Under the pieces are notes generated by a model, which saw only the letters and a list, made by a program, of their open reading frames with translations, searched no databases and had not been told where the DNA came from. Made by a program: the position numbers and the translations under genes. From the NCBI GenBank assembly GCA_045543495.1, contig JAZQMO010000024.1, positions 1-20,904 of the forward strand: a DNA stretch of 20,904 bases, read 5' to 3'. Positions 7,360-13,384 of the stretch are shown piece after piece. Numbering within the stretch: the first letter of the stretch is position 1; the number at the start of each line of letters is the position of its first letter. The stretch is from RGIG5579 sp045543495. GTDB lineage: Bacteria > Bacillota > Clostridia > Oscillospirales > SIG627.

Positions 7360-7540
7360 GAGCAAAATTCTCTTTTTTGCAAAATAGATTTCTATACGAA
7401 AAACACAAATTCCCCGCTTTACAAACCAAAAGATCAACACCAAAGAAATTTCTGTTGTCCCTTTTTCTTTTCCCTTACCCCAAAAGTTTTGGGGAGGGTT
7501 GGAGGGACTTTTTCAAAAGTCCCTCCAAGACAATAACAAA

Positions 7541-7571
7541 CAAAAAATAGGCTTTCCTTGCGGAAAGCCTA
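7541..7571 (-). terminator. Intrinsic terminator of the minus-strand PrdX-to-TPM gene run
   Basis: On the minus strand a 10-bp perfect stem (7571-7562 with 7557-7548) and a 4-nt loop are followed by TTTTTTG. It begins 13 bp after the stop of the gene at 7585. Confidence 0.92.
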
Positions 7572-7584
7572 CCTGAATGTAACC

Positions 7585-8190
7585 TTACTTGTTGTTCTTC
7601 TTGCGGACAAAGAGGGCAACGGCAATGACAAACACAGCCGCAGCGGGGAGAAAATAGCCCACCCAAGCATAGGGGCTGCCTTCCTCGTCATCGGTCTTAT
7701 CCTCTTGGGAGGAAGAAATGGGAAGGCTTGATACGGGAGGGTTCTTTTCGGCCTGACTCTCCTCATAATCCTTGAGATACTCCTCCAAAACCTCAAAATA
7801 GCGCTCGCCCGCCTCATCCCAATGGTTCATTTCATCGTAGACATAGCCCATACGGTCACGGTCATCGGGATCGGCAAAGACCACATCACCGAGACCGCCG
7901 GTGTAAAAGCGGTTGTTCTCCTCCCCTACCACGAAAAGGACCCAGTCCTTTTCCTCGGGAAGGTACTTGGTCTTGTCGGCATCGGCGGCATCGCCCGCAA
8001 CATAGACCAGCAAGGTGCGGATCTTATATTTCTCGGAAATGGTGGTAGCGGTTTTGTTGAGCGCTTTTACAACCTCGGCATCACGGGTGAGGGTTTCATC
8101 CCAAACAAGATCCCTCTCCTCGGCAAAAGCAGGCAGAGCCAATTGAAAAAGCAGGAAAACACAAAGCATTGCACAAATAAATCGTTTCAT
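7585..8190 (-). CDS. Secreted or membrane-anchored TPM-domain-like protein
   Basis: This 201-residue protein has a clear signal peptide (MKRFICAMLCVFLLFQLALPAFA, cut near residue 23). An extracellular domain of about 120 residues follows, then a Ser/Asp/Glu-rich linker and a C-terminal membrane helix (about 175-195) ending in RKKNNK. The order suggests N-terminus outside and a cytoplasmic tail. The segment TLLVYVAGDA...KDWVLFVVGEENNRFYTGGLGD...YFEVLEEYLKDYE resembles the TPM fold, a domain known from photosystem II repair proteins and many bacterial membrane proteins. That assignment is tentative. I use the ATG at 8190 because it gives the signal peptide and has AAAGGA 6 nt upstream; the longer reading frame adds an unlikely lead. 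It is last in the run of four genes and is followed by a strong terminator. Confidence 0.78.
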   Translation of the reverse strand: MKRFICAMLCVFLLFQLALPAFAEERDLVWDETLTRDAEVVKALNKTATTISEKYKIRTLLVYVAGDAADADKTKYLPEEKDWVLFVVGEENNRFYTGGLGDVVFADPDDRDRMGYVYDEMNHWDEAGERYFEVLEEYLKDYEESQAEKNPPVSSLPISSSQEDKTDDEEGSPYAWVGYFLPAAAVFVIAVALFVRKKNNK

Positions 8191-8216
8191 TCTAATCCTT
8201 TCTCCCAAAGCGGGAA

Positions 8217-8690
8217 TCAAAGCAAAAACGTGCCGATCACCATGACAAGAGGGATCACGGCGTAGAAAATCGCCTCCACAGGGGTGGACACAAAGGGCTT
8301 CTTCCCCTGAGGATCGGCGGCGTACCAAAGGAAGGGGCGCCCATATCTTGCCATATTTTCCCCAAGGGTCAGGGCAGAGATCTCAAAGGAGGCGCTGAGG
8401 ATCAACAGTACATCGGGAAGAAAGAGCACCCCAAACACGGGAGAAAACCACCCCAACAGAAGGTGCAGCCCCCAAAGGGACAGACAGGCGGCGGTATTCA
8501 CCGTGTGCAAGAGATAAAGCCCCGAAGGAAAGGCGCTCTTCAGCTTCCCAAAAAACAGAAAGCCGAAAAAGCCCGACAGAGCACGGCGCATCCCCTTTTT
8601 TCTGACCCGAGAAAGGAGCCTTTTACGGGAAAGCAGGATCAGAAAAAAAGCGTACATCAAAAACAGCAGCAGCGCAAAATTTCGTCCCAC
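8217..8690 (-). CDS. Small multi-pass membrane protein, function unknown
   Basis: This 157-residue hydrophobic protein starts at GTG: AAGGAGG lies 5 nt upstream, while the longer open frame runs into the preceding gene without a better site. Hydrophobic segments are seen near residues 6-20 (LLLFLMYAFFLILL), 40-50, 66-86 (AACLSLWGLHLLLGW), 88-107 (FGVLFLPDVLLILSASFEI) and 137-157 (EAIFYAVIPLVMVIGTFLL). Basic clusters (RKRLLSRVRKKGMRR) mark cytoplasmic loops. No known motif was recognised. It sits 11 bp after the 154-residue membrane protein gene and 26 bp before the TPM-like gene, so it belongs to the same transcript. The two small membrane proteins may work together, but this is inferred only from position. 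Confidence 0.75.
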   Translation of the reverse strand: MGRNFALLLFLMYAFFLILLSRKRLLSRVRKKGMRRALSGFFGFLFFGKLKSAFPSGLYLLHTVNTAACLSLWGLHLLLGWFSPVFGVLFLPDVLLILSASFEISALTLGENMARYGRPFLWYAADPQGKKPFVSTPVEAIFYAVIPLVMVIGTFLL

Positions 8691-8701
8691 AACAGCCTCC
8701 T

Positions 8702-9166
8702 TTAATCCAGAATACTCTTGAAATCCTCGCTCTTTTTCCCAACGAACAGGAGGCGGCCCAAGCGGGTCACCCAAAGGGTCACGGGATAAAAGAGGAAGAA
8801 GGGCAGAGTTTCCTTGATCACCTCGCCAATGGCCGGATCGGCATCGGGCTCGTGGATCACATTAAAGAGCAGATCCATAAAGATAAAATACGCCAGAAAG
8901 GTGACAAAAAAGTGGATCATACGAAGAACGGCACGGTTCTTCTTCCAGGCAAACATACGGTTGGCAAAGCCAAGACACAAGCTAAAGGGAAACACACAGA
9001 AAAAGAGCTTCCCGAAAATATAGCGGAAGGACTGAAACAGGTGCCAATTGGCCTCGCCCTCCGTAAACAGGCTGAACACACCCAAATATAAAAAGCTAAT
9101 GAGGAAAAAGCTCAACAGGGTGGTAAAGGCAACATCACGAATCCAATCAATAGTGTTCTTTTTCAT
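8702..9166 (-). CDS. Four-helix membrane protein, function unknown
   Basis: The 154-residue product has four likely membrane helices (about residues 13-35, 50-70, 82-103 and 122-138) and charged ends. Size and helix number resemble the DUF3021-type proteins that often sit beside LytTR regulators, but no LytTR gene is present here and the similarity is only general. The ATG at 9166 has GGAG 6 nt upstream, within the 3 bp gap and the end of the PrdX-like gene, so translation is likely coupled. No catalytic or binding motif is visible. Confidence 0.75.
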   Translation of the reverse strand: MKKNTIDWIRDVAFTTLLSFFLISFLYLGVFSLFTEGEANWHLFQSFRYIFGKLFFCVFPFSLCLGFANRMFAWKKNRAVLRMIHFFVTFLAYFIFMDLLFNVIHEPDADPAIGEVIKETLPFFLFYPVTLWVTRLGRLLFVGKKSEDFKSILD

Positions 9167-9169
9167 ACT

Positions 9170-9691
9170 TTACTCCATTTCTTCTATGGAAACAAAGCCC
9201 GCCTCAATGCCGAGGGAGGGCAAAAAACGGGAAAAGAAATCCTCCCGCTCCAATACAACGGTGATCTCTTCATCGGCAGGGTGGAAGGTGATCCTGTCTG
9301 CCTTTTTCAGATCCTCGTCTGCAAAGAAGGCGATCTTCTTTTCTCTGTCAAAAATCAGCTCCAAGGGGCTGACAGCCCCCGAATGGGTCATAAGACACTC
9401 CTCTAAAAAGGAATCGGGAGCAAAGGACAGGCGGCTGGAGGCCATCTGTCGGGAGACGGGGCCTGTGGAAAAGCGCTTGGTGAAGCCCATGGTGAGAAGA
9501 TAAAAATGGGTCTTCTGACGGTTGCACAGCACCAAATTCTTGCAGTGGAGGGCATTTTCCACCCCCGCACGGCGGTCATTTTCCAATTTTTCAGGCAGCG
9601 TATCCGTTTTGGGATGGGAATAGGATCGGTAAGGGATCCCGTTTTCCCGCAAATAGGAAAAAATCGTTTCCGTAATTTCGTTCTTGGTCAT
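9170..9691 (-). CDS. PrdX/YbaK-like aminoacyl-tRNA deacylase
   Basis: The 173-residue protein matches the YbaK/ProX family of trans-editing enzymes, which hydrolyse mischarged tRNAs such as alanyl-tRNA(Pro). Visible landmarks are MTKNEITETIFSYLRENGIP at the start, HCKNLVLCNRQKTHFYLL (with the conserved Lys), SSRLSFAPDSFLEE and THSGAVSPLEL, matching the family's K-N-L-x-L, R-L-S-F-A and G-x-V-S-P-L/F blocks in order. I place the start at the ATG at 9691 by alignment to this N-terminus. No Shine-Dalgarno sequence is evident and a hairpin ends 15 bp upstream; an in-frame GTG directly precedes it. A longer frame opening at 9742 would lie inside that hairpin. The gene is first of four on this strand and follows rplT by 55 bp. 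Confidence 0.8.
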   Translation of the reverse strand: MTKNEITETIFSYLRENGIPYRSYSHPKTDTLPEKLENDRRAGVENALHCKNLVLCNRQKTHFYLLTMGFTKRFSTGPVSRQMASSRLSFAPDSFLEECLMTHSGAVSPLELIFDREKKIAFFADEDLKKADRITFHPADEEITVVLEREDFFSRFLPSLGIEAGFVSIEEME

Positions 9692-9706
9692 CACATCAAA
9701 ATGGAA

Positions 9707-9740
9707 GAAAATCCTGCAAAAAGCATTTGCAGGATTTTTC
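9707..9740 (-). terminator. Hairpin between rplT and the PrdX-like gene, probable operon terminator
   Basis: A stem of about 13 bp (9708-9720 with 9726-9738, 5-nt loop) lies 7 bp after the rplT stop. The only T-run on the minus strand is TTTT at the stem base, so termination may be partial. Read-through would supply transcription of the downstream gene, for which no separate promoter is evident. Confidence 0.65.
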
Positions 9741-9746
9741 ATTCAC

Positions 9747-10097
9747 TTATGCATTCTTTGCCTTCTCAACGAGAGCGGCGAAAGCTTCTTTGTCATTTAC
9801 TGCAAGCTCAGCGAGCATTTTGCGGTTCAGCTCGATGCCGGCCTTCTTCAGACCGCACATAAAGGTGGAGTAGTTCATACCGCAAGCCTTTGCCTGAGCG
9901 GAGATTCTGGTGATCCAGAGTCTGCGGAAATCTCTCTTCTTTGCTTTTCTGCCGACGAAAGCGTAGTTGCCGCTCTTCATCACGGCTTGCTTCGCCATCT
10001 TAAAATGCTTGGACTTTGCGCCCCAATAGCCCTTAGCGGCCTTCAAAACCTTTTTTCTTCTTGCGCGGGTTACTTTTGCAAACTTAATTCTTGCCAT
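9747..10097 (-). CDS. rplT: 50S ribosomal protein L20
   Basis: The 116-residue basic protein is a full-length L20, starting MARIKFAKVTRARRKKVLKA with the usual long basic N-terminal helix. The C-terminal globular part follows (RLWITRISAQAKACGMNYSTFMCGLKKAGIELNRKMLAELAV). L20 binds 23S rRNA early in 50S assembly and in Bacillota also represses its own operon through the leader RNA. It is last in infC-rpmI-rplT. The start is fixed by homology, but the nearest good Shine-Dalgarno (GAAAGGA, 10131-10125) is 27 nt away, with a 5-bp hairpin (10109-10113 with 10117-10121) in between. That hairpin could shorten the effective distance. Confidence 0.98.
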   Translation of the reverse strand: MARIKFAKVTRARRKKVLKAAKGYWGAKSKHFKMAKQAVMKSGNYAFVGRKAKKRDFRRLWITRISAQAKACGMNYSTFMCGLKKAGIELNRKMLAELAVNDKEAFAALVEKAKNA

Positions 10098-10148
10098 TTT
10101 AATACACTGCGTTCAAAACGCTTATCCTTTCTTTGATTTTTCCCGAAC

Positions 10149-10346
10149 TTATGCGTAGGGGATGAGCTTCTTAATGTTCTTTGCGTTGCAATCCGAAATA
10201 TAAGCGGCCTTGCGCAGCGCTCTCTTGCGCTTGGTGGTCTTCAGGTGTACCTGATGTCTTCTGCCCTGCTGGGTCATCTTCACCTTGCCGTTCTTGGTGA
10301 CGGAAAATCTCTTGGCGGATGCCTTGTGAGTACGGATTTTTGCCAT
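10149..10346 (-). CDS. rpmI: 50S ribosomal protein L35
   Basis: The 65-residue protein is a complete L35: MAKIRTHKASAKRFSVTKNG is the family N-terminus, and KRKRALRKA with the ending IKKLIPYA is the typical basic C-terminal half. It is a 50S component packed against 23S rRNA. AAAGGAAG lies 8 nt before the ATG. It sits 17 bp after infC and 51 bp before rplT in the classic infC-rpmI-rplT order, and shares control from the leader upstream of infC. Confidence 0.98.
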   Translation of the reverse strand: MAKIRTHKASAKRFSVTKNGKVKMTQQGRRHQVHLKTTKRKRALRKAAYISDCNAKNIKKLIPYA

Positions 10347-10363
10347 TTTTCTTTCTTCCTTTA

Positions 10364-10882
10364 CTAATTATTTTTTTTGGGGGAAACAAACATTGTCATA
10401 AAGCGGCCCTCCAAATGGGGCTTCTTTTCGACGGTGCCGATCTCTTCCACTGCCTTGGCGATCTCGCCCATGAGATCCACGCCGCGCTGGGTATTGTTCA
10501 TTTCGCGGCCTGAGAACATAATGGTCATTTTCACCTTGTTGCCGGCGGTAAGAAAACGGGTAGCGTGTGAGATCTTGGTATCAAAGTCGTGCTGACCGAT
10601 GCGGCAGGAAAACTTGATTTCCTTGGTCTCCACAATGACCTGCTTCTTTCTGGATTCCTTCTCCTTCTTGCTGCGGTCAAAGCGGTACTTGCCGTAATCC
10701 ATGATCTTGCAGACGGGGGTCGGGCCGGAAGCGTTCATTTCCACCAGATCAAGCCCCTTATCATAGGCAAGCTCCAGTGCACGAGAGGTCTTCATCACCC
10801 CAAGCTGATTTCCCTCCGGGTCGATCACGCGAACTTCTGCCGCACGGATCTTCTCATTGATGGTCATTTCCTTTGCTGCGAT
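10364..10882 (-). CDS. infC: Translation initiation factor IF-3, probable AUC start
   Basis: IF-3 keeps 30S subunits free and proofreads start codon choice. The N-domain (INEKIRAAEVRVIDPEGNQLGVM) and C-domain (KEIKFSCRIGQHDFDTKI...VKMTIMFSGRE...) are complete. I place the start at ATC, 10882-10880, giving 172 residues (M)AAKEMTINEKIRAAEV. A perfect GGAGG lies 8 nt upstream of it. The alternatives fail: the GTG upstream overlaps the GGAG, and the later ATG has a spacing of only one base from AAGGA. A longer ATG-initiated frame begins inside the attenuator hairpin. Rare AUU/AUC/AUA starts in infC are known from other bacteria and let IF-3 repress its own synthesis. Confidence 0.93.
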   Translation of the reverse strand: MAAKEMTINEKIRAAEVRVIDPEGNQLGVMKTSRALELAYDKGLDLVEMNASGPTPVCKIMDYGKYRFDRSKKEKESRKKQVIVETKEIKFSCRIGQHDFDTKISHATRFLTAGNKVKMTIMFSGREMNNTQRGVDLMGEIAKAVEEIGTVEKKPHLEGRFMTMFVSPKKNN

Positions 10883-10894
10883 CTTAGCCACCTC

Positions 10895-10936
10895 CAAAAA
10901 ATGTAAAAATAAAATGCGGAGAAAACCTCTCCGCAT
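10895..10936 (-). terminator. Attenuator terminator in the infC leader
   Basis: On the minus strand a 9-bp perfect stem (10936-10928 with 10922-10914) and a 5-nt loop are followed by TTTTATTTTT. It is an intrinsic terminator placed between the promoter and the infC ribosome binding site, the arrangement of the L20-controlled attenuator in Bacillota. Confidence 0.85.
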
Positions 10937-11028
10937 AAAAAGACCGTTTGAAAAAACGAAATTTTATTGACCGTGCCTGACTCTTGGGTCGGCAGGTGAG
11001 AACGGAAAAGTTCTTCTTCCTTTTGGGT
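10937..11028 (-). ncRNA. Candidate L20-type leader RNA of infC-rpmI-rplT
   Basis: The roughly 90 nt between the predicted transcription start and the attenuator contain structured sequence: GAC/GTC and CCTGCC/AGGCA complementary pieces around 10969-11004 (minus strand GTTCTCACCTGCCGACCC...GTCAGGCACGG). Position and order match the L20 leader known from Bacillus, where L20 binding favours the terminator. The assignment is by context; a covariance search was not possible. Confidence 0.6.
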
Positions 11029-11034
11029 TTAACC

Positions 11035-11063
11035 ATTGTAAACCATCCCCTCGCATTTGTCAA
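11035..11063 (-). promoter_or_regulatory. Sigma-A promoter of infC-rpmI-rplT
   Basis: A perfect TTGACA (11063-11058), a 17-nt spacer and TACAAT (11040-11035) on the minus strand start 15 bp after the ppa stop. This gives the ribosomal operon its own promoter. Confidence 0.9.
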
Positions 11064-11077
11064 GGGGTATTCACGAT

Positions 11078-11611
11078 TTATTTACAAAAAGACTCGATAT
11101 AGGAATCAATGGCAGAGCCGATGATCTCCACGGCCTTCTCTCTGCCGCCCACATCGTTCACCACGGTCTCCTTGGCCTCCAGCTGCTTATACACGGTGAA
11201 AAAGTGGTTCATTTCATGCCAGATATGATCGGGCAGCTGGGAAATATCCGTGTAGTGATTGTAGGTGGGGTCTCCAAAGGGAATGGCAATGATCTTTTCA
11301 TCGTTTCTGCCGTTGTCCACCATGGTGATCACCCCGATGGGATAGCAGCGCACCAGAGTCATGGGCTCGATCTCCTCACTGCACAGAAGGAGCACGTCAA
11401 GAGGGTCCTGATCGTCACCGTAGGTGCGGGGAATGAAGCCGTAGTTTGCGGGGTAGTGGGTGGAGGTATACAAAATGCGGTCCAGCATCAGATACCCCGT
11501 ATCCTTATCCAATTCATACTTTTTCTTGGAGCCCTTGGGGATCTCGATCACCGCCACGAAATCCTCGGGGGTAATGCGCTTGGGGCTCATATCGTGCCAA
11601 ATATTACTCAT
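11078..11611 (-). CDS. ppa: Inorganic pyrophosphatase, family I
   Basis: The 177-residue soluble enzyme hydrolyses pyrophosphate and so pulls forward DNA, RNA and aminoacyl-tRNA synthesis. The signature DDQDPLDVLLL is present (metal ligands D67, D69, D72), with NYGFIPRTYG before it and IAIPFGDPTY...HYTDISQLP after it. It is full length for the bacterial hexameric family. AAGGAG lies 5 nt upstream of the ATG, and the gene starts 9 bp after nrdR, last in the run that begins at parA. No T-run terminator follows; the infC promoter begins within 20 bp. Confidence 0.96.
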   Translation of the reverse strand: MSNIWHDMSPKRITPEDFVAVIEIPKGSKKKYELDKDTGYLMLDRILYTSTHYPANYGFIPRTYGDDQDPLDVLLLCSEEIEPMTLVRCYPIGVITMVDNGRNDEKIIAIPFGDPTYNHYTDISQLPDHIWHEMNHFFTVYKQLEAKETVVNDVGGREKAVEIIGSAIDSYIESFCK

Positions 11612-11620
11612 ACTGTCTCC

Positions 11621-12085
11621 TTATTTGTCACCGCGGGAGGAAAGGAGGCTTTCCAATTCCGCCATAAAGGTGTTGATATCCTGAAAACGGCGATACACCG
11701 AGGCAAAGCGCACATAGGCCACCTCGTCAATCTCCTTCAGGCCCTCCATGATCATTTCGCCGATGCGGGTGGTGGAGATCTCATTCTCGGCACTGCCCGT
11801 CACACTCAATTCCACATCCCGCACAAGACCCTCCATCCTCTCAAAGGAAACGGGTCTCTTTTCACAGGCACGCATAATGCCGTTCAGTACCTTGGTGCGG
11901 TCGAACACCTGACGGGTGCCGTCCTTCTTCACCACCATCACGGGAACCTCCTCCAGCCTTTCATAGGTGGTAAACCTTCTCTGGCAGGAGAGACATTCTC
12001 TTCTTCTGCGGATGCAGCCCCCGTCCTCTGCAGGGCGGGAATCCAGCACCTTACTTTCCGTATAGCCGCAAGCGGGACACTTCAT
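11621..12085 (-). CDS. nrdR: Transcriptional repressor NrdR
   Basis: NrdR represses ribonucleotide reductase genes when its ATP-cone binds dATP or ATP. The 154-residue protein has the zinc ribbon (C3, C6, C31, C34) with IRRRRECLSC and RRFTTYER between and after the ligands. The ATP-cone (about 48-138) follows, from PVMVVKKDGTRQVFDRTKV to EVAYVRFASVYRRF. Length and motifs are standard. AAGGAG lies 4 nt before the ATG. It lies 12 bp after the MORN gene and 9 bp before ppa. No paired NrdR boxes were seen in this window, so its targets are elsewhere. Confidence 0.97.
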   Translation of the reverse strand: MKCPACGYTESKVLDSRPAEDGGCIRRRRECLSCQRRFTTYERLEEVPVMVVKKDGTRQVFDRTKVLNGIMRACEKRPVSFERMEGLVRDVELSVTGSAENEISTTRIGEMIMEGLKEIDEVAYVRFASVYRRFQDINTFMAELESLLSSRGDK

Positions 12086-12097
12086 TTTTTCTCCTTA

Positions 12098-12886
12098 TTA
12101 AGGCTCAAGGGTAATGAGCCCATCCTTAAAATAGCCGGTGTAAACACGAACCTCGGCACCGCTCTCGTCCACCCAGGTATAGGTGCCCTGACCGTTCAGA
12201 AGCCCCTTGGAGAAGGAGCCCTCATAGTGCTCCCCGTTGGCCCAGGTCATTTTGCCCTGACCCTCTCTCTCATCCTGAACGAAGCTGCCCTCGTATTTGT
12301 CACCGTTGGCCCAGGTGTAGGTGCCCTGACCGTTTTTCATATCGTCGGTAAAGGCGCCCTCGTATTGATCCCCCGAGGCGTATACAAAGACCCCGGAGCC
12401 GTTTTTCATATTGTCCACAAAATAGCCGGTGTAGCTGGAGCCGTCGGCAAAGGTGTAGATCCCCTGCCCCTGATGGCGGCCGTCCTTCCACTCGCCGGTG
12501 TAGGTATCCCCCGAGGAATAGAGCATGGTGCCCTGCCCCGAGCGAACGCCCTCCAGGAAGGCGCCCTCGTAAAGATCTCCCGAGGCGTAGGTCATTTTGC
12601 CCTGACCGTCGGGCACAAGGTCACGGGTGGCACCCACGTACACATCCCCGTTTTCGTAAACAAGGGTCTGAGTGGCGGCGTCATACTTGGCCTCGCCGTT
12701 TTCAAAATAGACCGTGCCCTTCACAGGCTCCCCGCCCGACATACGGCCGAAGAAGCGCACGCCCTCGGACAGGGTGGTATAGCGCATTCCGAACACAAGC
12801 CCCATCAGCACCACGATCCCCACGGCCAAAACAAGGCCGATGACGAGGATCACGGGCAGGGCCGCTCTTTTTTTCTGCTGTGTCAT
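12098..12886 (-). CDS. Membrane-anchored MORN-repeat protein
   Basis: The 262-residue protein has a short basic N-terminus (MTQQKKR), one membrane helix (about 8-33), a spacer, and about seven tandem 23-residue MORN repeats (about 78-262). Examples are YASGDLYEGAFLEGVRSGQG and WANGDKYEGSFVQDEREGQG; a last partial unit is YTGYFKDGL. MORN repeats form an elongated beta-sheet and are thought to bind proteins or lipids; no enzyme domain is present. The start at 12886 is set by AAAGGAG 5 nt upstream and the membrane helix; the longer frame reads back through the preceding gene. It follows the 157-residue membrane protein gene by 23 bp and precedes nrdR by 12 bp. The two may act together at the envelope. 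Confidence 0.88.
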   Translation of the reverse strand: MTQQKKRAALPVILVIGLVLAVGIVVLMGLVFGMRYTTLSEGVRFFGRMSGGEPVKGTVYFENGEAKYDAATQTLVYENGDVYVGATRDLVPDGQGKMTYASGDLYEGAFLEGVRSGQGTMLYSSGDTYTGEWKDGRHQGQGIYTFADGSSYTGYFVDNMKNGSGVFVYASGDQYEGAFTDDMKNGQGTYTWANGDKYEGSFVQDEREGQGKMTWANGEHYEGSFSKGLLNGQGTYTWVDESGAEVRVYTGYFKDGLITLEP

Positions 12887-12909
12887 ACTGTCTCCTTTCT
12901 TCCGATTGC

Positions 12910-13383
12910 TCAGAAGGAGCCGAACTGCTCGGGAAAGAGGATCGGCAATAGGTAATATAAGGTTAATAGGGTGGCGTACAGGGCCGCAACAGAGCCGAAG
13001 GTGCTCCAAAAGCCGTCGGAGGAGGCCTTGAGAAGGTAACGGGCCTTCTTCACTCGGTCCTCGGGAAGAAAATAGGCATGTCTTCCCTCCTTCTCGGTTT
13101 TGGCAAGGAGGCGGTCGGTGCTCACAAGGGCTTTTCGGACCCTCGCCTTGGGGCTGATCTCCTCCGGAAACAGAGCCTTTTCCTCGCTGTGTACCTCTCC
13201 CTCCAACAGGGTCTTGACGGCGCTTCCCAAGGTGCGGCGGCGCCTTTTTAAGGAAACGAGCGCCAGCACCGCTCCCCCGAAGGCACACCACAAAAGAGTG
13301 GCGAGCGTATCCCCGAAGGGCGGGGGGAAGATCACCGCAAGGGACTCGGCCACTACGGCCAAAAATTCCAAAAAGGATGCCAT
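12910..13383 (-). CDS. Membrane protein with two terminal hydrophobic segments, function unknown
   Basis: The 157-residue protein has a hydrophobic N-terminal region (about 1-45, possibly two helices), a charged middle (KRRRRTLGSAVKTLLEGEVHSEEKA...RKALVSTDRLLAKTEKEGRHAYFLPEDRVKKARYLL) and a C-terminal membrane segment (about 128-148). The middle is likely cytoplasmic. I recognise no family. The ATG at 13383 is separated from the serS stop by a single base (TAAaATG), and GAGG lies at the end of serS, so translation is coupled to serS. The neighbouring MORN gene suggests an envelope role, but this is only positional. Confidence 0.75.
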   Translation of the reverse strand: MASFLEFLAVVAESLAVIFPPPFGDTLATLLWCAFGGAVLALVSLKRRRRTLGSAVKTLLEGEVHSEEKALFPEEISPKARVRKALVSTDRLLAKTEKEGRHAYFLPEDRVKKARYLLKASSDGFWSTFGSVAALYATLLTLYYLLPILFPEQFGSF

Positions 13384-13384
13384 T

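Larger units (their letters stand above)
7104..7526. repeat. Intergenic repeat field downstream of the GNAT gene (copy B), MITE-like
   Basis: About 420 bp between terminators hold no gene. In order: a hairpin at 7104-7125 like the one after polA; the 53-bp arm at 7128-7180; a REP-like palindrome at 7204; an AACCTTGATAAAGCCATC module; an inverted REP at 7334; an imperfect inverted copy of the arm at 7441-7485 (CAAAGAAATTTCTGT...TTCTTTTCCCTTACC); then two tight palindromes at 7479-7495 and 7501-7526, the latter a 12-bp perfect stem. Inverted outer arms around an inverted REP pair give the block a miniature-transposon-like shape. Confidence 0.7.

Noticed and set aside
10364..10936. infC starting at the ATG at 10936
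   Set aside because: That ATG is part of the attenuator stem, has no RBS, and would add an extra hydrophobic lead absent from IF-3.
11057..12955. Plus-strand open frame of 632 codons
   Set aside because: It lies antisense to ppa, nrdR and the MORN gene, all well supported by motifs and ribosome binding sites. Its translation is rich in His, Gly and Leu without any domain, typical of a codon-bias shadow.
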